Numbered from the stretch's first letter, positions 33,201 through 44,647 are shown. The stretch: DNA of 64,000 nt from Mesocentrotus franciscanus (GCA_037976565.1 CP137668.1:32040264-32104263); one strand, 5' to 3'. The notes: generated by a model not told the origin, from the sequence alone. Program-made: numbers and translations.

Positions 33201-35984
33201 GTTCATACATGAGTTTGAGCTGGTACTGAGAGCCATGCTCTACTGCACCAGTCAAACCTAAAACAGGGGGAGAGAAAGTTAAAAAAAAAATCATGGCTCA
33301 AGGTCAACACTGATATTTGGCTTTAACTTATATATAACAGATTTACGGTATAGTGCCCACTTTATCAATATTATCAGTATTAACTCTTAAATAATGATAA
33401 AAATAACAAAGTCATTTATATATTACACGCTCTTACACATATAAAAACGGTTTCACATCGCTTCATTTTGCATCTTCTATAAAAAAATTTAAAAATTAAA
33501 AGAAGAAGAGACCAGCATGCTCAGGCAAAACAAAATAATGAACCAAAATTTCTAAGAGACTGAGAACATGTGGTACAGATTGAATCAAGTATCTGTGTAA
33601 TGTTTCGTTATTACCTCGTATATGCTGTCAAGAAGATCTTGATCAAATTCTCTAGAAAATGTTTGTCCAAATAATGTTTTTCCAAATTTTCCTGACCAGT
33701 GAATACAAACTCATTGGGTGTAACATTCTCTAAGATCATATATTCTTCAAAAGTGATCAAATTATGAAACATGTTCTACTACTAACCTTGTATAGAGTAA
33801 ATGGCCAGTTTACGGGGATGAAGTACAGCTAAATGCAATGCTTCTGATACACTGTTGAATAATACACAGTAAAATACAATGTGAACTGATACAAACTCAA
33901 AAGTCATGTAAAACAGCAAAAATAATTTAGGGTTATATGCAGGTTAACATCTGCTTTTGAACAGCGAAATTGCTTTTATGGCAATTTTCATGTGAAATAA
34001 AATACAGGGGTGTATCTTCATTATTTTTCTTTCTCTTGGAAACCATTGCAGAACATTGGCACAACATGGACGTCAATCATAAATAATGCGATAGTGTAGG
34101 ATAATAAAAAGCCGGAAACTATCACCACAAGATACCGTCATGAATAGTCATGTTCGCTACAAGGAACTTTCGCAACTTTGCAAATATGCTATGTGTGATT
34201 CAATCTAACTTTAAATTCTAACATTTTGCGGCATGAAATTATCACTTGCTAATTTTTTTTCTTTTTTGATCAATAATATCCTTCAGACTGAACAACAGTA
34301 TGAGGCTAGTATAGTCTGGTATTCATGCTTGAAATATGTACAAGAAATGTTGGTAAAAATGAGAGAATCTAATCATACATGTCTAACATCATATACTACG
34401 TAGATCTAGATTTTTTCCTCATTTTTTAAGGATTACTTACGAAACAAAGCGACCAGTTTCAACCTGCAGGATAGGTTGTTGCAGCTGTGCTTCAAGTACT
34501 ACATCTTCAGCTTTCAGATGCTCTCCCTGACGGCTGAGGCTGGTAGATTCGAAGGACACCATTGAAGCTTCCGACAATGATTTTATCTAGAAAGTAACAA
34601 GTGATGTACCGGTATATGATCATATTCTTAGCCAACAGTGCTATTAGAATGACTTCTGGTAAATAAATATCTTAAACTAAAAGCTGACGGATATCTCCAG
34701 TCATATTGTTGACCATGGGACAAAACCTAAACAGTACCTTTCCTTCCCTGGGGCCATATTCTGAAACGATGTTATCATTTATGTCAGATAAAAAACTTAC
34801 ACTTACATGTACCATTGGTGCTTGCGGGGATATCTCTTTTTACTTTACGTGAGCACAGCCAGTTTTTTACAAAGACATTAACCAATGGCATGTCCTAATT
34901 GTTTTTGTTTGTTTGTTTTTTGTTTTTTTTAATAATTTACATTGTTTGCTAACATAAAAGATCGTTTTCAGAATAATACCCCAGATATTATCAGCTTTAC
35001 CTCACTGATCTCCAATATAGACCTTCCAAGCAATGAACCAGAAACATTCACGATTTGTAAACGGGGGCAATTTTCATGACAAGAAACTCTGGCGTATTAT
35101 CAAAACTTCATCGTGTCAACTGTGATTCAATTATATGGCATCATGAAACTTTCACATATCAGAACCACTCGCAAAATTCACGCTTTACAGCGTTTACTGT
35201 ACAGTTATAACTAGCTTGTTCAGCTGCTAATTGTATATTTGAAAACTAAATATAAAATATCATATTTCTATTTCATTTGATGTATGTTTTCCCTTAAAAG
35301 CAACAACAAAAGATAACTCTGGAGGCTGCAGGGTTGGTGCCTCTACAGAACCCTAAAGGTTCTTTTGCTATCAACCCTCATGATTCCATTTTTTTGTATG
35401 TTCTGTTGCATATTGTAGGTGTCCTGGTTGAGTGGATATGTCACAGGACTGTAGATCACAAGGTCCGCGGTTCGAGCCCCGCCGCAGCACTAATGTCCTT
35501 TGGCAAGACATTAATCTACATTTGCCACACTCGACCCAGGTGAGGTACATGTAAATGGGTACCTGGTAGGATTATTCCTTGAAATGCACTGTGCGCTTAT
35601 AACGGCTGCCGGAGCTAAAGCTAGGGTAATAATTTCCAAAGCTCTTTGGAAGCGTATAGGTACGTCATACTGTGATATGCGCTATGCAAGAATTGAATAT
35701 TATTTATCTTACCTTTGTTTTTTTTGTCTCAAAATTTTCTCTTATTTGTAAACTCATAATATATTTCCAGTCTTCCACATGTATATGCACAGTGTATTTG
35801 CATTTTATCTGTTTGAATCATACTTCTAATGGAATTATGGAATAAATGAAAATGAACGAATGAATGACTTACCATGTGTAGATGAATTTCCATCAATCTT
35901 TGCTACAGCAAGGCTACCCTGGTCGAAGACCTCCCCCGAACCAACAGTTGTTGTCCACCAATCTCTTGCCTTGAACAGTGACAT
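19313..35984 (-). CDS. BBS9: BBS9 (PTHB1), BBSome subunit, 22 coding exons
   Basis: Recognised from conserved BBS9 sequence: MSLFKARDWW start, SMDGTVSFFEQESFAFSRFL, FLLPGP, CSYLGTDPSLF, RAIQRRLLTRFKDKTPSPL and GWEETVDASI. BBS9 is a scaffold of the BBSome coat that moves membrane proteins in and out of cilia. Exons (5' to 3'): 35,984-35,873; 34,586-34,441; 33,851-33,787; 33,257-33,144; 32,235-31,982; 31,611-31,524; 31,099-31,004; 30,734-30,605; 29,876-29,695; 28,900-28,824; 27,807-27,751; 27,108-27,006; 26,106-25,999; 25,730-25,590; 24,364-24,269; 23,544-23,372; 22,904-22,752; 22,426-22,244; 21,888-21,693; 21,008-20,912; 20,634-20,406; 19,461-19,313. Exons 1-9 cover the N-terminal beta-propeller (about residues 1-380), exons 10-14 the GAE/platform part, and exons 15-19 the helical C-terminal part. 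Exons 20-22 are a divergent Pro/Gly/Lys-rich tail. Phases agree throughout except at two breaks (exons 2 and 21). Ignoring these, length is about 983 residues, against 887 in human from memory. 5' UTR exons were not identified. Confidence 0.95.
20030..20216 (-). mobile_element. tRNA-derived SINE-like repeat
   Basis: On the minus strand 'tggctcactggtagagcagtg' matches a pol III A box and 'ggttagaaacc' a B box, followed by a non-tRNA body. A related partial copy lies near 9,490-9,540. Confidence 0.6.
20406..20634 (-). CDS. BBS9: BBS9 exon 21, carrying a 4-bp frame break
   Basis: Starts APAESKPASMASQPPPPAYA in phase with exon 20. After FTNGVE the literal frame runs PPWYPRGARVRS to a stop at 20,455-20,457. 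In the neighbouring frame the sequence reads VSPRSQGTLSDLPSLGGPG and then LPPLGGGPG up to a good GTGAGC donor, whose phase fits exon 22 (AGGAALPSLQ). The left-arm copy has four more bases at this spot, so a 4-bp deletion at 'ggaaccgcc' explains the break. An alternative donor (GTAAGA near 20,452) does not give an open exon 22. Confidence 0.8.
21008..21692. other. BBS9 intron 19, right-arm breakpoint
   Basis: Intronic. It contains an (ATTG)n run near 21,035, the end of inverted-arm homology near 21,300, and an AT microsatellite at 21,505-21,560. Confidence 0.6.
21965..22135. repeat. (ATC)n microsatellite in BBS9 intron 18
   Basis: Long cat/atc run about 110 bp from the exon 18 donor. Minus-strand reading extends exon 18 into a poly-Asp stretch, which is intron read-through and not protein. 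Confidence 0.9.
23123..23308. repeat. Degenerate telomere-like repeat in BBS9 intron 16
   Basis: Irregular repetition of 'ccctaaacctaac', 'aaccctgaccctga' and related hexamer/heptamer units, C-rich on the plus strand. It resembles a decayed (CCCTAA)n interstitial telomeric tract. Confidence 0.75.
24400..24716 (-). mobile_element. tRNA-derived SINE in BBS9 intron 14
   Basis: On the minus strand the head reads 'tagtcgagtggttt' (A box) and 'gggttcgatccc' (B box). The body has 'ttggcaaggcattaatctac' and 'gagaaatgggtacctg', and the tail ends 'tatataaatccagattatt'. Confidence 0.8.
25218..25531. mobile_element. MITE-like element in BBS9 intron 14
   Basis: AGGCCT followed by an A-run and GATGTTGTATTGCCCTTT at the left end is repeated inverted at the right end (AAGGGCAATACAACATC, T-run, AGGCCT). 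No coding content. Confidence 0.85.
26130..26520 (+). repeat. Dispersed repeat, copy 1 (BBS9 intron 12)
   Basis: Shares 'aatttagctcatgctgcaat'-type, 'ggtaaaaccggtcactcaaa' and 'cagacactgataacacgtag' motifs in the same order with the reverse complement of 32,505-32,815. Confidence 0.8.
26588..26917 (-). mobile_element. Second copy of the same SINE family in BBS9 intron 12
   Basis: Shares the tail 'ataatctggatttatatagc', the body 'ctctcccgggtatggagtgg', and the head with B box 'gggatcgaacccacgacc' of the 24,400 copy. Confidence 0.8.
27150..27255. repeat. (TAA)n microsatellite in BBS9 intron 11
   Basis: A long uninterrupted taa run with minor variants, just upstream of BBS9 exon 12 in transcript direction. 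Confidence 0.92.
28246..28772. mobile_element. 527-bp MITE-like element in BBS9 intron 10
   Basis: Ends CAGCGTGTTTCCACAGAAAA and TTTTCTGTGGAAACACGCTG are perfect inverted repeats. Inside, 'ttacacggtattac' and 'ccgtgtaataccgtgtaata' repeats and other copies of 'tgtggaaac' occur. No clean target duplication and no transposase were seen. Confidence 0.85.
28980..29185. repeat. Imperfect short tandem repeat in BBS9 intron 9
   Basis: The motif 'gttgattaca(a/g)(g/a)gaaat(c/t)(t/c)aca' recurs six or more times at roughly 30-bp spacing. Confidence 0.7.
31868..31940 (-). mobile_element. Truncated SINE tail in BBS9 intron 5
   Basis: Only the tail segment 'aataacctggatctatatag' through 'ctaagagctttacag' is present. 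Confidence 0.6.
32505..32815 (-). repeat. Dispersed repeat, copy 2 (BBS9 intron 4)
   Basis: Inverted partner of 26,130-26,520, with small indels between the copies. No coding content. Confidence 0.8.
32977..33030. repeat. Perfect 54-bp palindrome in BBS9 intron 4
   Basis: Two 26-bp arms starting GGCCCGAATTCACAAAGG are separated by a TG loop. Minimal foldback element; a related half copy lies at 4,686-4,712. Confidence 0.9.
34441..34586 (-). CDS. BBS9: BBS9 exon 2, carrying a frame break
   Basis: The first part reads DKIIVGSFNGVLRIYQPQPS in phase with exon 1. The second part reads GEHLKAEDVVLEAQLQQPIL and then QVETGRFVS in the next frame, which is the only frame that joins exon 3 (VSEALHLAVLHPRKLAIY). 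The break is at 'tcagggagag': one base too many, most simply an extra G in the GGG run. Read literally, translation stops shortly after, near residue 60. Splice sites (ctag before, gtaagt after) are intact. Confidence 0.85.
35419..35705 (+). mobile_element. tRNA-derived SINE in BBS9 intron 1
   Basis: The head 'tggttgagtgg' (A box) and 'cggttcgagcccc' (B box) is followed by the same conserved body as the other copies ('ggcaagacattaatctacat', 'atgggtacctggtaggat'). Confidence 0.85.
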
Positions 35985-36063
35985 GGCTTATCCAGTCTCT
36001 GTCTCTAACACGCAGTGTGATTCTATCCTTGCAATGCTCTCTAGCAAATCATGCAACAGCTGA

Positions 36064-38700
36064 AACTCTACATAAATGGGAAAAGAAAACCTGATAATTT
36101 ATTACATTTATGAACTACATGTAGTATCCAGTACCATGCATTCACAGTCTATATGAAAGCCAATATGGATGAGCACATTTTAGAACACTGTAATTTGTAA
36201 TATAATATCTACATGTTTGTGAATGTAACACTAGATCTCGATCTATGAAGTAGCAATTATTCACACAGAGTGTGGTGTGGTCTGGTCTGAACTCTGAAGC
36301 CTAACTGGATCAAAATAATAATACATCAAATCTTATTTCAAAAGATGGATGTAGCCACCCCAAATGGATTGACACCTGTGCCGTTTACATTCTATTGTGT
36401 TTCTGACACTTGACTTGGGACATTAATACTGACTCAGCCCCCTCAAACGAGGAATCCTGAATAAAATACAGGTTTTAAGAATGCAAGATATCCAGGTATT
36501 TTGTTAATGGATACCTTTCCACTGCGAGATTATGGGAAATGACATCATGAACATCCTTGCCAAGAAAGATATTTTGAAAGAAAATATAGATTTGGTAGTC
36601 CCACATGTGAAAAAAGAATTGAAAAGCAATATGTTACATAGACAGAAATAACCGTCTGGTATGGGTCATTCTTTAATAAAACTGACATTTGTTGACATTC
36701 CCCATACACAGACGGCACCCCGTACGCCTCGCACTATGCGGAGAGATAGAGCCAATTGGAGCAGCCAAATGCCGCACCAAGTTTCTCCCCCGATTTTCTT
36801 TATTTAGATCTAATTTTCTGATTTATAAATCAGATACAAAAATACTATGTATTTTTGTTCTCCTATGTACAGTTCTCAAAGTTTTATTATCTATTTGCAA
36901 ATGCGAAATTTACGGACTTACGTATATGAGTTATCCATTTTTAATCTCAGAACCAAGGAAACGGTACGTTCATGCATTCGAACTGGTAATCTATGACATG
37001 ACCCGCCCGATATATTTCCGGGTCAACCGACCAAAACAAGCCCAATGGCCAATCAGAGCACGTGTTTGATATTGGGCTTATGAATATTCAAACATCACCG
37101 GCTCAAGCCGGGCTGACTCATACGTAGCTATTGGACGTTCGAAGGAAAAAATGAAATTCATCAACTCAAACCAAGATGGCTGACAACAAATCATGTTGAC
37201 TACAAGACTTTCGCGGATTAATCATTAATTTAGGATCTAAATGAGCAAGCTATCGTAAGTCAAAGTATATATTTCCGGTTATTTCTTATGGCTATTTAGA
37301 TTCAGTGTAATATTGCAGCCAAAGTGGATATATGAAGATGTAAAGAGTGAAAAACTCGTTGCATATCTCATTCATCGCGGTCCGGCCGAACCGAACCATT
37401 CGTTCCGCACACTACTGCATACGCAGTACTTCAGTCTATGTATAGAGGCGGTCAGAGGAGCCAGATGCAATCTCAGCGTAACAACCGTCGATATCAGAGA
37501 CTGAAGCTTTCAGTCTATATGTTACAGTACTTTAAAGAAATTTGGCAAGTGGAACAGGACGGTTCACACAAAGGAAGACATCTAATCCAACTACAAAGTG
37601 ATGTAACAAAAACAATTATATTGGAGACAGAAAAAAATAGAATGTGAAAACTGAAATTGAAAAGGACAATAAATAATGCACTGCAAATGCTGAGTAAACA
37701 GTATACATTAACACCCTTTGCATGTTTACAAAAAATAAATCAAGTACTTTGACATCTTTGATATAACCTTAAATTGATAATTAGTCAGGTCTGTTCGAAG
37801 TGTTCTGTAGTTGAGTTAGACAGTGAGTGTCAGTGACATGACAGACAGTGCACATTCCTTAGGCACAGATCATGCCACAGCCGCGCTAGCCCAGGCCAGC
37901 GCAAGGCACAGGCAGTCAGACTCATAGTCATACCACCATCACCGACACTCAAGTCATTCACGCTTCACACTAACTCCTGGGAGCTTCACACATGCACCAA
38001 CTACATGCCTACTAATTTGGGCCCTCTCGATTGAGCAGAATAAAAAGTGACAGATCAAGTATCACATTTATAAAACATATGTAAAATAATGCCATGAACG
38101 TCCGGAAAAGGCGTAGGCTAACTCAGCTCTGGACAGTTCAGCCGTAGCGTCACGGTACCATGTCAACCACGGTAAACGCGCTTCACACTACCGCTCCGAA
38201 AAGCCAAGAAAAGTCGTCTTTTTTATTCTAAAAAGTCAATTCATTTCAAAATTGCCAAGGCCCAAGAATCTAAAAACTTCTCATCTTACTTACCATTTGA
38301 CTGAAGTTTATTCTACGAACTTATGAAAGGCTCATTGAGATGATTACGTCTCAGTTTCCGAAGCTAGTTTTGCTCTTTTCCCAAGAATGGTAAACAATGT
38401 TGCCATTTTTACGAGTAATAAAATCCCTACATAGAACTACAATAAAATTATTGTAATTATGACAATGACAACATTATTTTTACATTTAATACAAATAAAA
38501 TATTTTTAATACGCATAATTATTTTAAAAAGTACATAAAATAACAGTTTTATTGTAGCAGTTTATTTTCAAGATATTTAAAGGGAAGTATTTACAGAAGA
38601 AGACTAACGTTTCTCGGCCCGATGCCGGTTATCCGAGGATCCTCAACACTATGCAGGGTTAGCTGCAAAGAAGCATAATCGCGAGGGTGCGTCGTTTGGA
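36064..38700. other. BBS9 upstream region, no supported gene
   Basis: Contains the probable BBS9 promoter and any 5' UTR exons, none of which I can place. A CCAAT-type 'ggccaatcagag' lies at 37,048. 'ccaagatggctgaca' lies near 37,172, and an RFX-like 'ggttgacatggtacc' (minus strand) near 38,155-38,169. Plus-strand open frames at 36,689 and 37,313 lack coherent splice phase. Confidence 0.4.
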
Positions 38701-38882
38701 GCACACCTACAGGTCTATAATGAATATTCATATCGTGACGTCAGCCGTCGCAGAGCTGAGCTAGCGCGCCGTATGTACATCCATCGAACATGTAGTAGAT
38801 CTATATGCGCATACTGATATCGTGTATGTTGCATATACGATCCGATACGGTATACTATACTAGATCTAGGCTTAGTTAAGTT

Positions 38883-40000
38883 GCTAATATATGTATATTT
38901 TCTCAATTATATTCGCGTCATGTGTATAATTTCATCTGTAATCGCACCAAAATAACTCCTCAGAGAAAGCATTGATGTACTTGACATATTTATTTCTGAC
39001 TCATATTCATCATGTTGTAAATCGCCTTGGAGATGTGCTCCATCGACCTCTACATGTGCTCCATAAATCACACTTGCTAATATATGTATATTCTCAATTA
39101 TATTTGCGTCATGTGTATAAATTTCATCTGTAATCGCACCAAAATATCTCCTCAGAGAAAGCATATTGATGTTGACATATTTATTTCTGACTCATATTCA
39201 TCATTTTGTGTCAGTATATGTAAATCGCCCTGGAGATGTGCTCCATCAACCTCTACATGTGCTCCATATATTACATTGGCTAAAATATGTATATTTTCTC
39301 AATTATATTCGCGTCATGTGTATAAATTTCATCTGTAATCGCACCAAAATATCTCCTCAGAGAAAGCATTGATGTTGACATATTTATTTCTGACTCATAT
39401 TCATCAGTTTCTGTCAGTATATGTAAATCGCTCTGGAGATGTGCTCCATCAACCTCTACATGTGCTCCATATATTACATTTGCTAAAATATGTATATTTT
39501 CTCAATTATATTTGCGTCATGTGTATAAATTTCATCTGTAATCGCACCAAAATATCTCCTCAGAGAAAGCATTGATGTTGACATATTTATTTCTGACTCA
39601 TATTCATCATTTTGTGTCAGTATATGTAAATCGCCCTGGAGATGTGCTCCATCAACCTCTACATGTGCTCCATATATTACATTTGCTAAAATATGTATAT
39701 TTTCTCAATTATATTCGCGTCATGTGTATAAATTTCATCTGTAATCGCACCAAAATATCTCCTCAGAGAAAGCATTGATGTTGACATATTTATTTCTGAC
39801 TCATATTCATCAGTTTGTGTCAGTATATGTAAATCGCCCTGGAGATGTGCTCCATCAACCTCTACATGTGCTCCATAAATTACATTTGCTAAAATATGTA
39901 TATTTTCTCAATTATATTCGCGTCATGTGTATAAATATCATCTGTAATCCACCAAAATAACTCCTCATAGAAAGCATTGATGTTGATAATTATTTCTGCC
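38883..40000 (+). repeat. 203-bp satellite array, left arm of the element
   Basis: About 5.5 copies. The start 'gatgttgacatatttatttc' recurs at 39,166, 39,369, 39,572 and 39,775, exactly 203 bp apart. Copies are nearly identical. The period is not a multiple of three, so the repeated open frames are incidental. Confidence 0.95.
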
Positions 40001-40084
40001 TGACGTTATTTATGTATCATTATGTACCCTGCCTTTTTATATTTTGCATAAAACATGGCGTATCTTTCCATAATATTGTTTCCA

Positions 40085-40372
40085 ATTATTCTAACTCATT
40101 GTAATACATTTTACCACAGTAAATTTAATTATTATTCTTGTACACAAAGAATTATACACAAAAGCATTCCATCAAAGTGTCAACTCATTGTAATACATTT
40201 TACTACAGTAAATTTAATAATTATTCTTGTACACAAAGAATTATACACAAAAGCATTCCATCAAAGTGTCAACTCATTGTAATACATTTTACCACAGTAA
40301 ATTTAATAATTATTCTTGTACACAAAGAATTATACACAAAAGCATTCCATCAAAGTGTCAATGTTTTAATGT
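40085..40372 (+). repeat. 89-bp tandem repeat, three copies
   Basis: The unit 'aactcattgtaatacatttt' through 'aagcattccatcaaagtgtc' occurs three times with one or two differences. Confidence 0.92.
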
Positions 40373-40399
40373 AAAGAACTTTACAAAAACATCTAAAAA

Positions 40400-40982
40400 G
40401 CATGCGTAGATATACTTTTAGTATTATACAATGTTGCATACATTGACAATATTACTAATATATAATATTAACAAGGGACTACGAATCATATGTATTTCAT
40501 TGTTTTAATTGTTTTATTTCATTTCTAACTACAATTCAACTATTTTGACCCCAAACCAAACACCTAAACTTAAAAAAAGACCAAATAACCAATGCTTTAT
40601 CTCTTTTTAGGAAAAATGACATGTCCATATGTTTTGTACACAAATCACGAAAATGAGCGATTTTCGGGCTGACATGCAAAGACAAAAGGTCATTTAACTT
40701 TGTAACTGTACGTTACGTAGGGGGGGCATAATGGCCTCATTAGGGTTAAGCAAGCGTAACTTATAATCATAGTTATAGTAAAAGTTCAATGAACTTTAGG
40801 TTACAAAGATTACTTGGGGACATAGATGTCAACTTCCTTTTCTTTGTTATTCTTTTATACAATTTTTAATTTTCATATAATTCTTTTTTCATACAAACGT
40901 TGAGCATGTCAAGCTCATATGAAACACAAAGTGGCTATTCCCAAAATGTATTTTTAATGGCTTGATCAACTCACTATTGCTC
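40400..40982. other. Internal single-copy part of the large element
   Basis: AT-rich; no gene seen. Confidence 0.4.
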
Positions 40983-43582
40983 CAGGCGCGGATCCAGGAT
41001 TTCTTAGGGGGGGGGCCAAATTTGAAATTATGCGATCCAAATATTGGTACGTAATGGTGACCAGCTGTGGCGTAATGAGCAAAAACGTTTGGTGGGGGCA
41101 GACAAAAAAATCTGCATCACCCCACTCTTACATGCAGGCCCCGCTGAACGTTTTTCAAAGTGGGTGGGGGAAGCTAAAGTATTTACGATCAGGTAGACCG
41201 TAACGTAAATTGGCGTGGTCAAGGGGCGGAGCCCCCGGAAGCTCAGGGGTATTGGCATTTAGTTACGATCAGATGAGCATATTTTGATACCTTATTTAGA
41301 CACTGGCAGGACACCAATTGGCGTGGGTTACAGGGGGCGGAGCCCCGGAAGCTCAGGGGTTTTAGGCAATAAATTACGGTCAGATGAGCATCCAGGGGCC
41401 CGCCATAGGGTCATGGGTTGGGTCCAGGGGGCAGAGCCACCGGAAGTTCAGGGTTTTAGGCATTTAATTACGGTCAGATGAGCATATTTTGATACCTTAT
41501 TTGTGACACTGGCAGGTCACTATTCTGTCTTTCTTTCTCTCTTACTTTCTATTTCTCTTCAATATACTTTTTCCAAAAAAGTGGGGAGCTCGAGGCTCCC
41601 GAGCCCCGCCATTTCGCGGGCTCTGACATGTAGGCCTCTAAATAAGCATAATTATTGCCTGACTGTAAATCTAGGAATTTTTTCATTTTCCAACAACGCA
41701 TAAAAAACTATAATTTACTAAAAAGTGAGGAAAAATCTCTGGATATTATGTCATTTCAGCAACATTTGTAAACACGGTAGCGAATTAGAAATAAACCCCG
41801 TTTGAATTATATTCGGGGGCAACTCCCCCACACACACACACAAGCTCCACCTCCTTAATCAGTACCTTCCCCCGATCTACACCTTGTTGGCAGGAAAAAT
41901 TGCAACTGATCTCCCCTTCCTTTCTTCTTTCCCCTTTTTCTTTTCCTTTCCCTTCCCTTCCTTCTCTCTCTTTTACTTTAGGTTTGCTGGGGGGGGGATA
42001 GGCAAGGGCCTTTCGGCCCCCCCGATCCACACGCTGTTGGCGGGATTAATCGCAACAGATCTCCCCTTCTTTTCACTTTTCTTTGCTTCTCCCTCTTTTT
42101 TTGTTCCCTTTTTTGGAAAGCTCTCCTCTTTCCCTTCCTTCTCTCTTTTTTTAGCGAGGGCGGGGGAGGAAAGAGGCAAGGGCCTTTTGCCCCCCCCCCC
42201 CTATCCACAACTTGTTGGCCGAAAAATTGCAACTGATATGGCCCTCTTCTTTTCTTTTCTTCTTCCTATTTTTTTCCTTCTCTTTATCTCCTCTTTTCCT
42301 TTTTTTCTTTCCCTTTCCTTCCTTCTCTCTTATTTTTTTGATGGGGGAGGTAACAGCATGGGAGGCAAGCAGTGGCGTAATTGGGCGGGGGCTGGCAGAC
42401 AAAAAAATCCGCATCACCCCACTCTTACATGCTGGCCCCGCTGAACGTTTACAAAGTGGGTGGGGGGGGGGCTAAAGTATTTACGATCAGGTAGAGCGTA
42501 GTGTAACTTGGCGTGGGGTCTAGGGGCAAAGCCCCGGCAGGGGTCAAGGGGCATAGTCCCCGGAAGCTCATATTTTCATACCTCATTATTTTGTGACACT
42601 GGCAGGTCACTATTCTTTCTTTCTTTCTATTTCTCTTTAGTATACTTTTTCTAAAAAATTGGGGGGGGGGGCGGGCGGAGCTCGAGGCCCGGAGCCCCGT
42701 CGTTCTGCGGGCCCTGCCATGAAGGCCTATAGGCCTGACTGTAAATTTAAGAATTTGTAATTTTCCAACAAACGCATAAAGAAGTATAATTTACTAAAAA
42801 GTGAGGAAATATCTCGGAAAATTATGTCATTTCAGCAATATTTGTAAATCACCGGTATCGAATTAAAAATGAACCACGTTTGAAATTTATTGTGACACTG
42901 GCAGGACACCCATTGGCTCCCCATCAGTACGCCAGTGCCCCCGATTTACACCTTTTTGGCGGGAAAAAAAAATCGCATCTGATCTCCCCTACCTATCTTC
43001 TTTCTCTTTTTTCTTTACCTTTCACTCCCCCTTCCCTTTCCCTTCCCTTCCTTCTCTCATTTTTAGGTTTGCTAGGGGGAGGCAAGGGTCTTTCGGCCCC
43101 CCGATCCAATTGTTGTTGGCGGGATTAATCGCAATTGATCTCCCTTTCTTTTCACCCTTTTCTTTTCTTCTTCCTCTCTTTTTTGTTCCCTTTTAGCTGT
43201 CCTTTTTCCCTTTCCCTTCTCTCTTTATTTTGGCCGGGGCGGGGGAGAGGCAAGGCCTTTGCCCCCGATCCACAACTTGTTCGGGAAAATTGCAACTGAT
43301 ATCCCCCTTCTTTTCCTTTCTTCTTCCTCTTTTTTTTTCATTCCCTTTATCTCATCTTTTCTTTTTTTTCTTTCCCTTTCCTTCCTTCTCTCTTATTTTT
43401 TTGATGAGGGGCAACAGCCTGGGAGGCAAGGCCCTTTCGCCCCCGATCTCCTTCTTTTCCCTTTTCTTCTTCCTCTTCTTTCTTTCCCTTTCTCTTCTTT
43501 CCCTTTCCCTTCTTTTCCTTCTCTCTCTCTCTCTCTCTCTTGCAGGGGGCAGGGCAGGCCCGCCCCCCTGGATCCGCGCCTG
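40983..43582. mobile_element. 2.6 kb non-autonomous hAT-like element
   Basis: Ends CAGGCGCGGATCCAGG and CCTGGATCCGCGCCTG are inverted and related to the MITE at 6,237-6,532. Flanking octamers TATTGCTC and TATTTATC match at 6 of 8 positions, a possible decayed target duplication. Inside are repeated 'gggcggagccccggaagctc' segments (41,220-41,480, 42,520-42,570). Pyrimidine-rich repeats of 'gcaactgatctcccc' plus CT-rich DNA occur at 41,880-42,440 and 42,950-43,540. No transposase. Confidence 0.7.
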
Positions 43583-43627
43583 TATTTATCTTTCTTGTGT
43601 GATCTATTTTTTTCATTTGAGGTCATT

Positions 43628-44097
43628 TGTCGAATTACAGATGATATTTATACACACGACGCGAATATAATTGAGAAAATATACATATATTAGCAAATGT
43701 AATTTATGGAGCACATGTAGAGGTTGATGGAGCACATCTCCAGGGCGATTTACATATACTGGCACAAAATGATGAATATGAGTCAGAAATAAATATGTCA
43801 ACATCAATGCTTTCTCTGAGGAGATATTTTGGTGCGATTACACATGAAATTTATACACATGACGCAAATATAATTGAGAAAATATACATATATTAGCAAG
43901 TGTAATTTATGGAGCACATGTAGAAGTCGATGGAGCACATCTACAAGGCGATTTACATATACTGACACAAAATGATGAATATGAGTCAGAAATAAATATG
44001 TCAAGTACATCAATGCTTTCTCTGAGGACATATTTTGGTGCGATTACAGATGAAATTTATACACATGACGCAAATATAATTGAGAAAATATACATAT
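43628..44097 (-). repeat. 203-bp satellite, right arm, part 1
   Basis: About 2.3 copies in the opposite orientation to the left array. Interrupted at 44,097 by the LTR retrotransposon. Confidence 0.92.
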
Positions 44098-44647
44098 TGT
44101 AGCGCCGGCTCTGTCAGGATATGCCGAGCTAGGCCGTGCTGTCCGTTTGGTCGTAATTTGCGACCGTGGCTCATGAAGCTAATTATTTGTTATTAAACTA
44201 ATACCAATATTTCCTTACTTAATTCGCGATTCCACATACACAAATAACTCGGCAAACATTTACTTACGTTTAATAAGCTTCAGCTCTTTAATCGTCCAAT
44301 CGTCCTGTATCGGCTTTCAACATGAGCATAAACATTGAAAATAACAACATTTAACCGCAGGAAACGCACATATATTTATCTGCGTATCCGCACATATGAA
44401 AAACAGTGCACCTTTCAAAACCCAATTGTAACTGGCCCGCACTTAATGATTCTTCAACTATTCAGAACAAATTACCCATCAAATTGTCTGAAACCACTAG
44501 AACAACAATTTGATATAGTCTGTATTTGAATTTAATACCAAAACAAAATCCCATATCCAAAATTCCTCCAAAGCAGGGCAACCGCCATCAATCGATCCAT
44601 CCCATCCTTACAATCGATCCTCAACCCATCAACCCAATTTCGCTACA
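44098..44647 (-). repeat. 3' LTR of the gypsy element
   Basis: 550 bp, TG...CA ends on the plus strand. It differs from the other LTR only in 'acttacgtttaataagc' versus 'acttgcgtttagtaagc'. Confidence 0.95.

Noticed and set aside
35419..35490. Functional tRNA gene
   Set aside because: A and B boxes are present, but the cloverleaf is poor and the sequence continues into a SINE body shared by other copies.
36689..37504. Possible divergent gene opposite BBS9
   Set aside because: A donor-like 'gtaagtc' near 37,255 and acceptor at 37,318 exist, but the phase joining them gives an early stop; frames have no known motif.
39084..39960. Repeated 68-codon frames at 203-bp spacing
   Set aside because: Period is not a multiple of three and the arrays are satellite DNA; the frames repeat only because the DNA does.
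38883..40000. Possible CRISPR array
   Set aside because: Units are contiguous 203-bp repeats without spacers, in animal DNA.
41884..42444. 186-codon open frame
   Set aside because: Phe/Ser/Leu-rich reading of CT-rich repeats inside the hAT-like element.
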